The notes under the pieces are model-generated. The model had not been told where the DNA came from. It saw only the letters and a program-made list of their open reading frames with translations, and did no database searches. This document shows, one piece after another, positions 1-8,076 of a DNA stretch of 53,045 nucleotides. The DNA is taken from contig WHTW01000040.1 in NCBI GenBank assembly GCA_009377525.1, positions 1-53,045 on the forward strand, written 5' to 3'. Within the stretch, counting starts at the first letter, position 1. Every line of letters starts with the position of its first letter. Source of the DNA: Rhodospirillales bacterium (GTDB taxonomy: Bacteria > Pseudomonadota > Alphaproteobacteria > Reyranellales > Reyranellaceae). Position numbers and translations under genes: made by a program.

Positions 1-51
1 GACCATCCTTCCCTTCGTCTCTCAACTCCCAGACCTCAGTCCGACAGGCTG

Positions 52-378
52 CTAGCGCGTCTCCTTCATGAGCTGCGCCTTGGCCTCATCCGCGAGGCGC
101 TCGGCCTGCTTGCGGATGGTGTGGTCTTCCATCGGCTTGCCGGCGGCGGCGAGGTCCTTCGCCAGCTTCTCGATGACATCGCTGTCGCCCGGCCTCTCGA
201 GATCGGCCATCACGACGTCCTTGGCATAGGCCTCGGCGTCAGCGCCGCTCTTGCCGATCAGGCCGGCGGCCCACAGGCCGAGCAGCTTGTTCTTACGCGC
301 GTTGACCTTGAACTTCAGGTCCTGGTCGTGCTCGTACTTCTTTTCGAAGGCTTTTTCGCGCTCGTTGAACGTGGTCAT
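52..378 (-). CDS. DUF1476 protein, ATP synthase zeta-subunit family
   Basis: The 108-residue product starts MTTFNEREKAFEKKYEHD and contains the family block RKNKLLGLWAAGLIGKSGA. DUF1476 proteins are the alphaproteobacterial zeta inhibitor of F1-ATPase, whose N-terminal helix blocks ATP hydrolysis by the F1 motor; that role is family knowledge. The length is normal for the family. The ATG at 378 was chosen because the family consensus begins exactly there and a GGAG lies upstream, although the frame stays open further upstream. It runs away from the dehydratase gene at 482. Family membership is firm; the inhibitory role in this organism is inferred. Confidence 0.88.
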   Translation of the reverse strand: MTTFNEREKAFEKKYEHDQDLKFKVNARKNKLLGLWAAGLIGKSGADAEAYAKDVVMADLERPGDSDVIEKLAKDLAAAGKPMEDHTIRKQAERLADEAKAQLMKETR

Positions 379-481
379 GGCCGCTCCGGTTTGGCTCTTG
401 CGGTATATAGCGACGCGGGCGCCGTCTTTCCACCTCCCGCTGGCAGTGGCAGAGTTGCAGGCCAAGGGGAGGGAAAGCCGG

Positions 482-1330
482 ATGTCGCTGGAAGACATGC
501 GCCAATGGGTCGGCCGCACGCGGGCCGTCGAGGATTTCGCGGCGCCGTTCCCGGTGCGGGCGTTGATCGCCACCTTCGACGAGCAGGACCCAGATCCAAA
601 GCCCGGCGATCCCCTGTCGCCGCTCTGGCATTGGCTCTATTTCCTCGAAACCGCACCGCTTTCGAAGGTCGGGCCGGACGGCCACGCCGAGCGCGGCGAC
701 TTCCTGCCGCCCGTGCCGTTGCCGCGCCGCATGTGGGCGGGCAGCCGGTTCGCCTTCACAGGCCCGCCGCTCCGGGTCGGCCAGACGATCCGCCGCTCCT
801 CGCGCATCAAGTCGGTCGAGCCCAAGACCGGCACGACCGGCGACATGGTGTTCGTCACCGTGGAACACACAATCTCCGGGCCGGACGGCGTCTCCTTCAT
901 CGAGGATCACGACATCGTCTATCGCGAGGCGGCCAAGCCGGGCGAGATGCAGCGCAAGCCCAAGCCCGCCCCGACCGACGCCACCTGGTCGAAGACGATC
1001 ATGGCGGACCCTGTGCTGCTGTTCCGGTTTTCTGCACTCACCTTCAACGGTCATCGCATCCACTACGACCAGCCTTATGTCACCGGCACCGAAGGTTATC
1101 CCGGCCTGATCGTTCATGGCCCTTTGATGGGCATGGTGCAAATCGAGCTGGCCCGCCGAGCCAACCCCGATAAAGTGGCAAGGAGCTTCGAGTTCCGCGC
1201 GCTGGCGCCAGTCTACGCTGGAGCCGCTTTTTCGGTCCTGGCGCGCCGCGAAGCCGATGGGGTCATCACGACATGGATCGCCGATCGCAACGGCGGCCTG
1301 GCACAACAAGGGAGGGCGACGTTCCAATGA
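482..1330 (+). CDS. MaoC/HTD2-like hot-dog fold acyl-CoA dehydratase
   Basis: A 282-residue protein of the FAS1-like dehydratase/HTD2 type (two hot-dog halves), related to mesaconyl-C4-CoA hydratase and 3-hydroxyacyl dehydratases. The C-terminal half holds the hydratase signature, with N-G-H-R-I-H-Y-D near residue 190 followed by EGYPGLIVHGPL, where the Asp and His are the usual catalytic pair. A GGGGAGGGA ribosome site precedes the ATG at 482. Its stop overlaps the start of the next gene (ATGA), so the two are probably co-translated. It probably hydrates or dehydrates a CoA thioester; the substrate cannot be read from the sequence. Confidence 0.8.
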   Translation: MSLEDMRQWVGRTRAVEDFAAPFPVRALIATFDEQDPDPKPGDPLSPLWHWLYFLETAPLSKVGPDGHAERGDFLPPVPLPRRMWAGSRFAFTGPPLRVGQTIRRSSRIKSVEPKTGTTGDMVFVTVEHTISGPDGVSFIEDHDIVYREAAKPGEMQRKPKPAPTDATWSKTIMADPVLLFRFSALTFNGHRIHYDQPYVTGTEGYPGLIVHGPLMGMVQIELARRANPDKVARSFEFRALAPVYAGAAFSVLARREADGVITTWIADRNGGLAQQGRATFQ

Positions 1331-1875
1331 CCAATCATGTTCATCACGCGGGATGCGGCTGCATGGCGGCCCTGTCCCGCCGCTCACTGTTCGGCATGGG
1401 CGTCGCGGCGGGCGCCGTGGCGATGGCCACGCCGCGTCTCGCCTTCGCCCAGAAGCCCAGCCCGACCTACGAAGCGATGCTGATGAACTGCATCGATCCG
1501 CGCTTCTCCACCTTCACCTGGGCATACATGGCGAGCAGCGGCTGGCAGAACCTCTACAGCCAGTTCACCATCGCCGGCGGCCCGGTCGCCGCCGTCGCAC
1601 CGGTATTCGAGGCGTGGCGCAAGGCATGGTGGGACAATCTCGACATCTCGATCAAGCTGCACCAGGTCAAGCGCGTGGTCGGCCTTTGCCATCGCGACTG
1701 CGGCGCCGCCGTCGTGGCTTATGGCGATCAGATCAAGACCAACCCGGCCTTCGAGACCGCCAAGCTCAGCGAGGCGCTGCGCAGCTTCCGCACCGAGGTC
1801 AAGAAGCGCCACCCGACGCTCGACGTCGATCTCGGCATCATGGCCTTGAGCGGTGCCGTCGAGCGCGTGACCTGA
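1327..1875 (+). CDS. Tat-exported beta-carbonic-anhydrase-like protein
   Basis: 182 residues. The N-terminus carries a twin-arginine signal (SRRSLFGMG at 17-25, then a hydrophobic stretch ending AFA near 41), so export of a folded, metal-loaded protein is expected. After it come C55-I-D57-P-R59 and, much later, H122-R-D-C125-G, which match the Cys-Asp-x-Arg and His-x2-Cys zinc/catalytic motifs of beta-carbonic anhydrases. The spacing between them (about 65 residues) is somewhat longer than usual, and the family is distant. The start codon overlaps the stop of the dehydratase gene. Carbonic anhydrase activity is inferred from motifs only; it could instead be a catalytically altered homologue. 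Confidence 0.7.
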   Translation: MTNHVHHAGCGCMAALSRRSLFGMGVAAGAVAMATPRLAFAQKPSPTYEAMLMNCIDPRFSTFTWAYMASSGWQNLYSQFTIAGGPVAAVAPVFEAWRKAWWDNLDISIKLHQVKRVVGLCHRDCGAAVVAYGDQIKTNPAFETAKLSEALRSFRTEVKKRHPTLDVDLGIMALSGAVERVT

Positions 1876-1908
1876 TAGAATGCGGGGGTCTGCCGGTAAC
1901 CCCCGTTC

Positions 1909-2946
1909 GTGCCTGAATCGATCCTTCCCGTCCCGCAACTGAGCGGCAGCGCCCTGGAACGCCAGCTCGGCGGCCAGCGCGCGCGCCGGCCGGCCGACCC
2001 GCTTCTGTCGCTCGTGGTGCCCGTGTTCAACGAGGAAGAGTCGATCGACCTCTTCCTCGATACGGTGCCGCCGCTGATGGAGCGCGACGGCTTTCGCTTC
2101 GAGATCGTGTTCGTGAACGACGGCTCGAGCGACAACACGCTGGCGCATCTGCTCGACCGCGGCGCGCTGGACCGGCGCCTCAGGATCGTCAACCTGTCAC
2201 GCAACTTCGGCAAGGAGGCGGCGCTGACCGCCGGCATCGACCACGCGCGTGGCGACGTCATCGTGCCCATGGACATCGACCTGCAGGACCCGCCGGAGTT
2301 GATCGAGCCCTTCATGGCGCGCTGGCGCGAGGGCTACGACATCGTCTACGGCGTGCGCACCCAGCGCGCCTGGGACACCGCGGCCAAGCGGCTGTCGGCC
2401 AACTGGTTCTATCGCGTGTTCAATTCGATGTCGCCGGTGCGCATCCCCGAGAACGTCGGCGACTTCCGCCTGGTCGACCGCCGCGCCGTCGAGGTGCTGC
2501 GCCAGCTGCCCGAGCGCAACCGGTTCATGAAGGGCTTGTTCGCCTGGGTCGGCTTCAACGCCGTCGGTGTGCCCTACGAGCGGCCGCGGCGCGCCGCGGG
2601 CTCGAGCAAGTTCAACCTGTGGCGGCTGTGGAACTTTGCCCTCGACGGCGTGGTCTCCTTCTCGACCGCGCCCTTGCGCGCCTGGTTCTATGTCGGCGTG
2701 GTGATCGCCGCCATCGCCGTGCTCTACGCCCTGTTCATCGTCACCCGCGTGCTGCTGTTCGGCATCGACACGCCGGGCTACGCCTCGCTCTTGATCGCGG
2801 TGCTGCTGATGGGCGCCATCCAGCTGCTGTCGCTCGGCATCATCGGCGAATATCTCGGCCGCCTCTTCCTCGAGGTCAAAGGCCGGCCGATCTACGTGAT
2901 CGAAGGCATCTACGAGAACGGGGATATCCGGGCGCCGAAGCCCTGA
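1909..2946 (+). CDS. Polyprenyl-phosphate glycosyltransferase, GtrB/DPM1 type
   Basis: 345 residues if the GTG at 1909 is used. A GT2 fold begins with SLVVPVFNEEESIDLFL, followed by FVNDGSSDNT and the metal-binding D122-I-D124 in PMDIDLQDPPELI. Two C-terminal membrane helices lie at about 250-275 and 285-310 (ending GIIGEYLGRLFLEVKGRP). This is the layout of enzymes that transfer a sugar from a nucleotide donor to undecaprenyl phosphate on the inner face of the membrane. No GtrA-type flippase is adjacent; instead a methyltransferase follows after 18 bp. The extreme N-terminal ~30 residues are poorly conserved in such proteins, so the start is uncertain. Confidence 0.88.
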   Translation: MPESILPVPQLSGSALERQLGGQRARRPADPLLSLVVPVFNEEESIDLFLDTVPPLMERDGFRFEIVFVNDGSSDNTLAHLLDRGALDRRLRIVNLSRNFGKEAALTAGIDHARGDVIVPMDIDLQDPPELIEPFMARWREGYDIVYGVRTQRAWDTAAKRLSANWFYRVFNSMSPVRIPENVGDFRLVDRRAVEVLRQLPERNRFMKGLFAWVGFNAVGVPYERPRRAAGSSKFNLWRLWNFALDGVVSFSTAPLRAWFYVGVVIAAIAVLYALFIVTRVLLFGIDTPGYASLLIAVLLMGAIQLLSLGIIGEYLGRLFLEVKGRPIYVIEGIYENGDIRAPKP

Positions 2947-2964
2947 CCGCCCCAGCTCAAGCAC

Positions 2965-3669
2965 ATGGACCTCAAGGAAGAAGACATCCTAGGCGCCGAC
3001 ATCGGACGGCACTGGTACTACCGGTCGAAGGCGGCGGCGCTCAGGCGCATGGTCGGTGGTCTCGGACCCCAGCGCATCCTCGATGTCGGTGCAGGCTCGG
3101 GTTTCTTTTCGCGTCATCTGCTGGCCGAGGCCGGCGCGCAATCGGCGCTGTGCGTCGACATCGGTTATCCGAGCGATAGCGACGACAGCGAAGGCGGCAA
3201 GCCGGTTCTCTATCGCCGCGACACCGGGCCGACCGACTGCGACCTGGTGCTGATGATGGACGTGCTGGAGCACGTCGACGACGACCGCGGCCTTCTGCGC
3301 CACTACGCGGCCAAGGTGCTGCCGGGCGCGCATTTCCTGGTGACGGTGCCGGCCTTCCGCTTCCTGTGGAGCGGCCACGACGTCTTCCTCGAACACAAGC
3401 GGCGCTATCGCCTTGGCGAGATCGAGGCGGCGGTGCGCGATGCCGGCCTCGATGTGGTCCGGGGCGCGTATTACTTCGGCTTCGTCTTTCCGCTGGCCGC
3501 AGCCGTGCGGCTGGTCAGGCGCGGCGGCAGCGAACCCAGGAGCAGCCTCAAGAAACACGATCCGCTGACCAACGGGCTGTTGAGCGGCATCTGCGCGGCC
3601 GAGCTGCCGCTCTTTCCGGTCAACCGGCTGGCCGGGCTTTCGGCCTTCGTGCTGGCGCGGAAGCCCTGA
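2965..3669 (+). CDS. Class I SAM-dependent methyltransferase
   Basis: 234 residues with the SAM-binding motif ILDVGAGSGFFS (acidic residue D40) and a post-motif loop DLVLMMDVLEHVDDD typical of UbiE/Methyltransf_11 enzymes. It starts 18 bp after the glycosyltransferase and is probably in the same transcript. Methyltransferases beside GtrB-like glycosyltransferases often modify lipid-linked sugars, but the acceptor here is unknown. The C-terminal part (FGFVFPLAAAVRLVRRGG) has a short hydrophobic patch that could touch the membrane. Confidence 0.82.
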   Translation: MDLKEEDILGADIGRHWYYRSKAAALRRMVGGLGPQRILDVGAGSGFFSRHLLAEAGAQSALCVDIGYPSDSDDSEGGKPVLYRRDTGPTDCDLVLMMDVLEHVDDDRGLLRHYAAKVLPGAHFLVTVPAFRFLWSGHDVFLEHKRRYRLGEIEAAVRDAGLDVVRGAYYFGFVFPLAAAVRLVRRGGSEPRSSLKKHDPLTNGLLSGICAAELPLFPVNRLAGLSAFVLARKP

Positions 3670-3707
3670 ACGCCAATACCGTCATGACGAAATTGAGGAG
3701 GAACCCC

Positions 3708-4496
3708 ATGCCCGTTCTTTACCGCAAGCAGGGCCATACCGGCATTCTGACACTGAGCCGCCCCGACGCCCGCAACTGCTGGGGACAGGACTACAACGAC
3801 GGCCTGCTCCGTCATCTCGACGAGGCGACCGACGACGACGAGGTCCGTTCCGTCATCCTGACGGGCGACGATTCGGGCGGCGCCTTTTCTGCCGGCGCCA
3901 ACCTGCGCGATCCCAATACCCACAATACGCGCTCTGCCGCCGCCTTCATCACGCGCGTGGGCCGCGCCCGGAACTTTCCATCCAATTTGCTGGCCGACTT
4001 CCCCAAGCCCGTGATCGCCGCGGTCAACGGCTACGCCATCGGCATCGGCTGCATCATCACCTTTTGCTGCGACCTGGTCGTGGCCTCCGACCGGGCGGAA
4101 TGGCGCCTGCCGCAGGTCGCCCTCGGCATCCTGCCCAACTACGGTGGCGCGACGCGCCTGGCACGCATCGTCGGCAAGGGATTGGCCATGCGGGTTGCGA
4201 TGGGCTTTCCCCTCAAGGCCGATGAGGCTCATCGCATCGGCCTGGCGCAATGGCTGGTGCCGCATGCCGAGCTGATGGCCCAGGCGCTGGCCGTCGCCGA
4301 CCATATCGCGGACCTGCCGCCCCTTGCCGTGCGCATGGTCAAGGAATCCCTGAACCGCGGCCAGGACATCCCCAACCTTGCCGACGCGTCGCTGGTCGAT
4401 TCCTACCGCTTCATGGTGCTGGAGATGAGCGAAGACAAGGCCGAGGCGCACGAGGCGTGGCGGGAGCGCCGCAAGCCGCGCTTCCGCGGCCGATAG
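3708..4496 (+). CDS. Enoyl-CoA hydratase/isomerase (crotonase) family protein lacking both catalytic Glu
   Basis: 262 residues with a full crotonase core: the oxyanion-hole segment SAGANL (61-66), and GYAIGIGCIITFCCDLVVAS (108-127). In classical hydratase the two catalytic glutamates sit in GGGCELA and QPEILLG; here the aligned residues are I116 (GIGCIIT) and Q136 (LPQVALG). It is therefore probably not a standard hydratase; other crotonase chemistries such as isomerase, dehalogenase or hydrolase are possible. The ATG at 3708 was chosen over the one at 3684 because GAGGAGGA lies directly in front of it. It is a single gene with 38 bp between it and the preceding methyltransferase. Confidence 0.85.
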   Translation: MPVLYRKQGHTGILTLSRPDARNCWGQDYNDGLLRHLDEATDDDEVRSVILTGDDSGGAFSAGANLRDPNTHNTRSAAAFITRVGRARNFPSNLLADFPKPVIAAVNGYAIGIGCIITFCCDLVVASDRAEWRLPQVALGILPNYGGATRLARIVGKGLAMRVAMGFPLKADEAHRIGLAQWLVPHAELMAQALAVADHIADLPPLAVRMVKESLNRGQDIPNLADASLVDSYRFMVLEMSEDKAEAHEAWRERRKPRFRGR

Positions 4497-4538
4497 GAAC
4501 CTGTGAAAAACGCCGACGGCGCGGCAGGCTTTGCGGCA

Positions 4539-4925
4539 TCAGTCCTGTGCCGTCATCTCGCGCAACCGGCGCTCGACCTCCGCCATGTCATAGGGCTTGG
4601 CAAGCAGAGGCCATTCCCGCGCCGTGGCGGGCAGGACCTGACCCGAGGTCAGCAGCACCTTCACGCCCGGCAGGGTTTCGGTGATCCAGTGAGCCAGGCC
4701 CAGGCCATTCATGCTGCCCGGCATCTGGATGTCGGAGAACACAGTGCCGACATTCCGGTTCCTCTGCAGCAGACCGACGGCTTCGTCGGCGTTTGCCGCC
4801 TGCAACACGGAAAAGCCGCAATCCTCCAGGTACTCGGCCGTGGCGTAGCGCAGAAAGAACTCGTCCTCGACCACGAGAACGAAGGGCGCGTGCGCCTTTG
4901 TGAATTTGGCATCGGCTCTTGCCAT
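4539..4925 (-). CDS. Single-domain response regulator receiver
   Basis: 128 residues, only a receiver domain. The acidic pocket is E20-D21-E22, the phospho-acceptor is D65 in VFSDIQMPG, the switch residue T93 lies in LLTSGQ, and the conserved lysine is K110 in LLAKPYD. There is no output domain, so it would work by protein-protein contact or as a phosphate sink. A histidine-kinase remnant lies just upstream on the same strand (5074-5230), so it was probably once part of a kinase-regulator pair or hybrid and is now without its partner in this window. Confidence 0.87.
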   Translation of the reverse strand: MARADAKFTKAHAPFVLVVEDEFFLRYATAEYLEDCGFSVLQAANADEAVGLLQRNRNVGTVFSDIQMPGSMNGLGLAHWITETLPGVKVLLTSGQVLPATAREWPLLAKPYDMAEVERRLREMTAQD

Positions 4926-5073
4926 GCAGGATCAACGACGCCTGATCACGGCACGTTGCTGCTTCGGCCCCCCCATCGCCAAATAAAAACGTTCACAATT
5001 GAACAGCCGCCGGAGCCTTCGCGGCTTATCGTGGAGAGCAGCCAGACGCTCGCTCTGCCGCCAGGACGCAGGA

Positions 5074-5230
5074 TCAGGCGCCGTGCCGGGAGGGCATGTG
5101 CAACGTGAAGGTCGTCTCCTCGGACGACGACGTCGCCGCCAGGGTGCCGCCATGCGCCCGGGCGATCTCGGAGGCGATGCACAGGCCGAGCCCAGCCCCT
5201 GGCGACTCGACCGCGCGTCGCCGCGGAGGT
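5074..5230 (-). pseudogene. Remnant of a histidine kinase HATPase domain
   Basis: On the minus strand the last ~45 codons read ESPGAGLGLCIASEIARAHG followed by GTLAATSSSEETTFTLHMPS and a stop, which is the G2 box and C-terminal strand of a HATPase_c domain. Upstream of this the reading frame carries low-quality sequence with no N, F or G1 boxes and no H box, so only the end of the kinase survives. It lies next to the receiver gene at 4539-4925 and in front of a tandem duplication at 5356. The upstream limit given is approximate. Confidence 0.6.
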
Positions 5231-5346
5231 TCGCGCGCGCCGAGTGAGCAACCCAATTCGCATGATCTTGTGGTCGTGGCGCTTCGTATCCCTTGCATCT
5301 CCGCCGGCCTGACACCAGGCCGCTGACGAGACGCTTCGAAACCCGC

Positions 5347-5787
5347 ATGGTGATCCCAGTGTCCTCTTGGTCGGAAAAACCAGTGTCCTCTTGGTCCGAA
5401 AAAAGAGCGCTTCAGGCGTGTGTCGCCCTGGCCGGGCTGGTGGCGGTGTGGGCTGGCGCCTGGGGCGTGTTGAGCGACCTCGGCGCCCACGGCGACGGGC
5501 TGGCGAGCCACGAGCGCTACCTGTCGGGCCTGTTGCTGGCGATCGGGCTGGCCTTCTGGACGACGGTCTCGAACATCGACGGCAAGACTGGGCGCTTTCG
5601 CCTGCTCACCGCCCTGGTGGTGGTCGGCGGCATCTCGCGCCTGCTGGGCGTGGCCCTGGGCGACGCGCTGTCATGGTCGATCGGCGGCGCGCTCGCCATG
5701 GAGCTGCTGGTCACGCCCCTGCTCTGCCTCTGGCAGGGCCGCGTCGGGCCCGTCACCATGCTGGCCGCCGTGTGGCGGCCGTTCTGA
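5347..5787 (+). CDS. DUF4345 membrane protein
   Basis: About 146 residues. The body matches DUF4345: ALQACVALAGLVAVWAGAWG, then RYLSGLLLAIGLAFW, RFRLLTALVVVGGISRLLG and AMELLVTPLLCLWQGRV, giving four predicted membrane helices. The function of the family is unknown. The start is unclear: the ATG at 5347 would place two tandem copies of an 8-codon unit (PVSSWSEK) at the N-terminus, while GTG codons at 5350, 5362 or 5386 would trim one or both copies. The native protein probably begins near the second copy, just before RALQ. Confidence 0.7.
   Translation: MVIPVSSWSEKPVSSWSEKRALQACVALAGLVAVWAGAWGVLSDLGAHGDGLASHERYLSGLLLAIGLAFWTTVSNIDGKTGRFRLLTALVVVGGISRLLGVALGDALSWSIGGALAMELLVTPLLCLWQGRVGPVTMLAAVWRPF
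5356..5403. repeat. 24-bp tandem duplication
   Basis: Two adjacent 24-bp units, 5356-5379 and 5380-5403, read ccagtgtcctcttggtcSg followed by an A-run and differ at one base (G versus C). Because 24 is a multiple of three, the duplication is in frame with the DUF4345 gene and would add eight residues at its N-terminus. It lies between the histidine-kinase remnant and the DUF4345 gene, which suggests replication slippage or a past rearrangement. Confidence 0.9.
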
Positions 5788-5922
5788 AGCCCTCAGGGCG
5801 GCAGCAGATTGCGGCCGCCTTCCGGCGCGGATGCCTCATCGCCCCCTACGCGGTGCGAAAGAATGTAATTTTATGACCGCTCCCTATGCCCGTCTTCACC
5901 GCAAACCCAAAGTTATTTTTTG

Positions 5923-5951
5923 TTGACTGAAGACAGCACTGTAGTTATAGT
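5923..5951 (+). promoter_or_regulatory. Sigma70-like promoter with no obvious gene downstream
   Basis: TTGACT at 5923-5928, a 17-bp spacer and TATAGT at 5946-5951, in an unusually AT-rich patch of this GC-rich window. It points rightward, but the only gene there (6037-7161) is on the opposite strand, so a transcript would be antisense to its 3' end. The segment CACTGTAGTTATA is shared, with one change, by the site near 12306. The 5788-6036 interval holds nothing else recognisable. Confidence 0.4.
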
Positions 5952-6036
5952 TCCTGTGAATTGGCGATCCATGGATCCCGCGACAGGACACGCCATGGCG
6001 GCAGCAATCGATCCTTGCCGGCAGGAAGCCGGAAAA

Positions 6037-7161
6037 CTAGGAGGCGGCCGCCGCGATGTCCTTCGACGAGATGCGCCGGCGCTTGGCGTTGATCTCGCGC
6101 AGCACCACCAGCATCTCCTCGGCCACGACATCGCCCGGGATGCCGTCGCCCTCGGCCTCGAGCTCCTTCATGTCGACCCATACCGCATAGAGCGGCGCGG
6201 TGCGGCTGGTGATGATACCGGCATGCATGAGCGTCTTGATCAGCACGCGGAACATGTTGGTGCTTTCCTTCAGCGAGGCGCGGCGGTCGTCGTCGCTGAA
6301 GCTCTCCTTCACCGCGTCGCGCACCCACTGCCAGTCGAGCCCGTACTTGGCGTAGATGACCTGCTTCTGCTCGGCGTTGATCAGGTTGAACAGCAAGGTC
6401 TGGAAGATCTGCGCCGCCCAGTCCTCGACCTTGCGGTGCTCGTCCTCGCTGAGATGGCGGATGGTCTTGGCCGCCCAGATGCGGCCGAAGCGGTGATGGA
6501 AGGCCTCGTCGCTCATCACGAGCTGGACCAGGCGTCGCAGCACCGGATCGTTGGTGCGGGCGTTGAGCGTGGCGAACGAGCCCATCGCCAGCCCCTCGAT
6601 CAGCATCTGCATGCCGACGATCTTCTTGTAGACCTCCGGCGTGCTCACGAGATCGGCCAGCACCGTGGCGATGGTCTTGCCGACCGGCAGCGGCGCGCCC
6701 CAGCGCTTGGCGATGTAGCGGGTGAAGCCCGCGACATGGCGCGCCTCCTCGCGCGCCTGGTTGGCGGCGTATTCCTGGGCGCCGGGATCGAGCAGGATGT
6801 GGCAGAGGCTGGCCGACAGCGACAGCGCCCCCTGCTCGCCATGCAGCAGGTTGGAGATCGACCAGTGCATGACATCGTTGGCGAGCCGGATCTTCTGGCC
6901 CTCGTCCAGCCGGTCGGCCACCGCGCTGCGCAGTTCGACGATCATGTCGAGCGGCACCACCGACATGGCCGCCATGTCGAAGGGCTGGTCGAAGTCGATG
7001 TAGTTCTTGTCCAGAGGGTCCCAGAAATGGTCGTGCGTGGCCGAAATAATGCCGTCGAAGGCGTCGCTGCGCCGGCCGTAGCGCGGCACTTCCAGCATCG
7101 CCGGGAAGTCTTCCGGCATTATTGTGTCATAGGCCTTGTCGTAGGTGATTTGCTGGGCCAT
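6037..7161 (-). CDS. R2-like ferritin-superfamily diiron protein
   Basis: 374 residues, helical, with the full carboxylate-bridged dimetal ligand set: E109 (LLHGEQGAL), E139 and H142 (AREEARH), E189 (MLIEGLAM), E219 and H222 (MSDEAFHHRFG). This is the E, ExxH, E, ExxH pattern of R2/desaturase/ferritin-like oxidases. Such proteins use two metal ions to activate O2 for hydroxylation, desaturation or N-oxygenation; the substrate is not evident. The ATG at 7161 has a GGAGG in front. It is divergent from the purine operon with a 140-bp shared upstream region. A second, unrelated diiron gene occurs at 42312-43223. Confidence 0.78.
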   Translation of the reverse strand: MAQQITYDKAYDTIMPEDFPAMLEVPRYGRRSDAFDGIISATHDHFWDPLDKNYIDFDQPFDMAAMSVVPLDMIVELRSAVADRLDEGQKIRLANDVMHWSISNLLHGEQGALSLSASLCHILLDPGAQEYAANQAREEARHVAGFTRYIAKRWGAPLPVGKTIATVLADLVSTPEVYKKIVGMQMLIEGLAMGSFATLNARTNDPVLRRLVQLVMSDEAFHHRFGRIWAAKTIRHLSEDEHRKVEDWAAQIFQTLLFNLINAEQKQVIYAKYGLDWQWVRDAVKESFSDDDRRASLKESTNMFRVLIKTLMHAGIITSRTAPLYAVWVDMKELEAEGDGIPGDVVAEEMLVVLREINAKRRRISSKDIAAAAS

Positions 7162-7184
7162 CTGGGGCCTCCGGTATGAGGGTG

Positions 7185-7212
7185 AATATGACGACTGCGT
7201 CACCTTTTTCAA
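7185..7212 (-). promoter_or_regulatory. Possible promoter of the diiron gene
   Basis: Reading the minus strand, TTGAAA (complement of 7207-7212), a 16-bp spacer and CATATT (complement of 7185-7190) lie just ahead of the ribosome site and ATG at 7161. The match is moderate and rests only on consensus similarity. Confidence 0.35.
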
Positions 7213-7301
7213 TGGATTTTTCCCCAGTCCGGGCGCATGGGACTTCCGCCATATTCCGGCCGAATGGTGGGCCGATGGCGCCATCCGCCCAGGAGTAAAA
7301 C

Positions 7302-8066
7302 ATGTCCCGCCGCCGCCGCATCTACGAGGGCAAGGCCAAGACCTTGTTCGAGGGGCCCGAGCCCGGGACGATCGTCCAGCACTTCAAGGACGACGCTACC
7401 GCGTTCAACAACCAGAAGAAGGGCACCATCACCGGCAAGGGTGTGATCAATAACCGCATCTCCGAGTTCCTGATGACCAAGCTCGGCGAGATCGGCGTGC
7501 CGACCCACTTCATCCGCCGGCTGAACATGCGCGAGCAGCTCATCCGCCAAGTCGAGATCATCCCGCTCGAGATCGTGGTGCGCAACGTCGCCGCCGGCTC
7601 CTTCGCCAAGCGCTTCGGCGTCGAGGAGGGCACGCAGCTGCCGCGCTCGATCATGGAGTTCTTCTACAAGAACGACGCGCTCGGCGATCCCATGGTCACC
7701 GAGGAGCACATCACCGCCTTCGGCTGGGCGACGCCGCAGGACCTCGACGACATCGTGGCGCTGACCTTGCGCGTGAACGACTTCCTGTTCGGCCTGTTCC
7801 TCGGCTGCGGAATCAAGCTGATCGACTTCAAGATCGAGTTCGGCCGCCTATATGAGGACGACATGGTCCGCATCGTGCTTGCCGACGAGATCAGCCCGGA
7901 TTCCTGCCGGCTGTGGGATCTGCGGACCAACGAGAAGATGGACAAGGACCGCTTCCGCCGCGACCTCGGCAAGGTCGAGGAGGCCTATCAGGAGGTGGCG
8001 CGGCGCTTGGGAATTCTGATCGACCAGGGGCCGGGCGACGTCCGCGGCCCAACGACCCTGCAGTAG
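7302..8066 (+). CDS. purC: Phosphoribosylaminoimidazole-succinocarboxamide synthase
   Basis: 254 residues, normal for SAICAR synthetase. It starts [19 protein letters not shown] and contains [24 protein letters not shown] and LIDFKIEFG, the ATP and substrate loops of the family. The enzyme joins CAIR and aspartate using ATP in the cytosolic de novo purine pathway. AGGAG lies 7 bp before the ATG. It heads the purC-purS-purQ-purL cluster, with purS 10 bp downstream. Confidence 0.97.
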   Translation: MSRRRRIYEGKAKTLFEGPEPGTIVQHFKDDATAFNNQKKGTITGKGVINNRISEFLMTKLGEIGVPTHFIRRLNMREQLIRQVEIIPLEIVVRNVAAGSFAKRFGVEEGTQLPRSIMEFFYKNDALGDPMVTEEHITAFGWATPQDLDDIVALTLRVNDFLFGLFLGCGIKLIDFKIEFGRLYEDDMVRIVLADEISPDSCRLWDLRTNEKMDKDRFRRDLGKVEEAYQEVARRLGILIDQGPGDVRGPTTLQ

Positions 8067-8076
8067 AAGAGGCGAA

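Noticed and set aside
1880..1906. GGGGGT/ACCCCC hairpin before the glycosyltransferase as a terminator
   Set aside because: The stem is only six pairs with no T-run and lies directly in front of a start codon, so it was not called.
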